Below, one piece after another: positions 63,966 to 64,000 of a DNA stretch of 64,000 bases. Position numbers and translations under genes: made by a program. The notes beneath the pieces were generated by a model. That model was not told where the DNA came from. It worked only from the letters and a program-made list of their open reading frames with translations, and did not search any database. The stretch spans positions 4,898,001 through 4,962,000 of the forward strand of contig JAPFFF010000004.1 of assembly GCA_039105265.1 (NCBI GenBank), read 5' to 3'. How positions within the stretch are numbered: the first letter of the stretch is position 1; every line of letters starts with the position of its first letter. This DNA comes from Tritrichomonas musculus (Eukaryota; Parabasalia; Tritrichomonadida; Tritrichomonadidae).

Positions 63966-64000
63966 CAGAGTTTAAATGTATGTAAAATTAAAATTTATTT

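Overview
The window looks like nuclear DNA of a trichomonad parabasalid, most likely Tritrichomonas. The support is very AT-rich DNA, intronless genes, initiator-like TCAYTT motifs a few bases upstream of start codons, TKL-like kinases, a kinase-Sel1 fusion, DUF3447/ankyrin proteins, a C2 protein with a PQG tail, and many Polinton (Maverick) and DNA transposon remains. The species is inferred from these families, not proven.

Layout. 1-2.6 kb holds decayed coding scraps. 2.6-4.3 kb holds an intact SF2 helicase-like gene, preceded by short direct repeats and followed by a perfect 49-bp inverted repeat. 5.0-9.0 kb is a 1344-residue kinase with about 20 Sel1 repeats. 9.0-10.4 kb carries decayed ankyrin/DUF3447 genes. 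12.6-15.0 kb is an old Polinton gene relic into which a young 2-kb Polinton-derived element (258-bp inverted termini, 5-bp target duplication) was inserted. 16.9-17.8 kb is a broken Merlin/ISXO2-type transposase, and 17.9-18.6 kb a 15-bp minisatellite. 19.3-22.3 kb has several inverted-repeat elements, one nested in another. 22.6-30.7 kb is a broken Polinton-like element with an AEP primase, an SF3 helicase, integrase sequence and a pair of related small genes.

30.8-42.7 kb is a threefold tandem duplication of a ~3.75-kb unit. Each unit holds a coiled-coil protein kinase gene, a 22-bp repeat array in which only three bases vary freely, and a palindrome-rich zone. The third unit is split by a 1.4-kb segment and followed by a 2.7-kb element with 392-bp inverted termini (42.7-45.4 kb). 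46.9-50.1 kb holds a probable pseudokinase and an ankyrin protein. 50.7-56.4 kb is a second Polinton-like element whose long gene combines a family B DNA polymerase, an HNH-like insert and a C-terminal AEP primase-like domain. 58.3-60.2 kb has a C2/PQG protein and a convergent aldo-keto reductase. 61.3-62.2 kb is a broken DDE transposase, and 62.5-64.0 kb a PPP-family phosphatase.

The host genes suggest signalling (kinases, phosphatase), scaffolding (ankyrin, Sel1), Ca2+/membrane binding (C2) and carbonyl reduction (AKR). Most other sequence is mobile or repeat DNA. The points most worth follow-up are the polymerase-primase fusion, the helicase gene bounded by repeats, and the three-base-variable 22-bp arrays shared by the kinase units.
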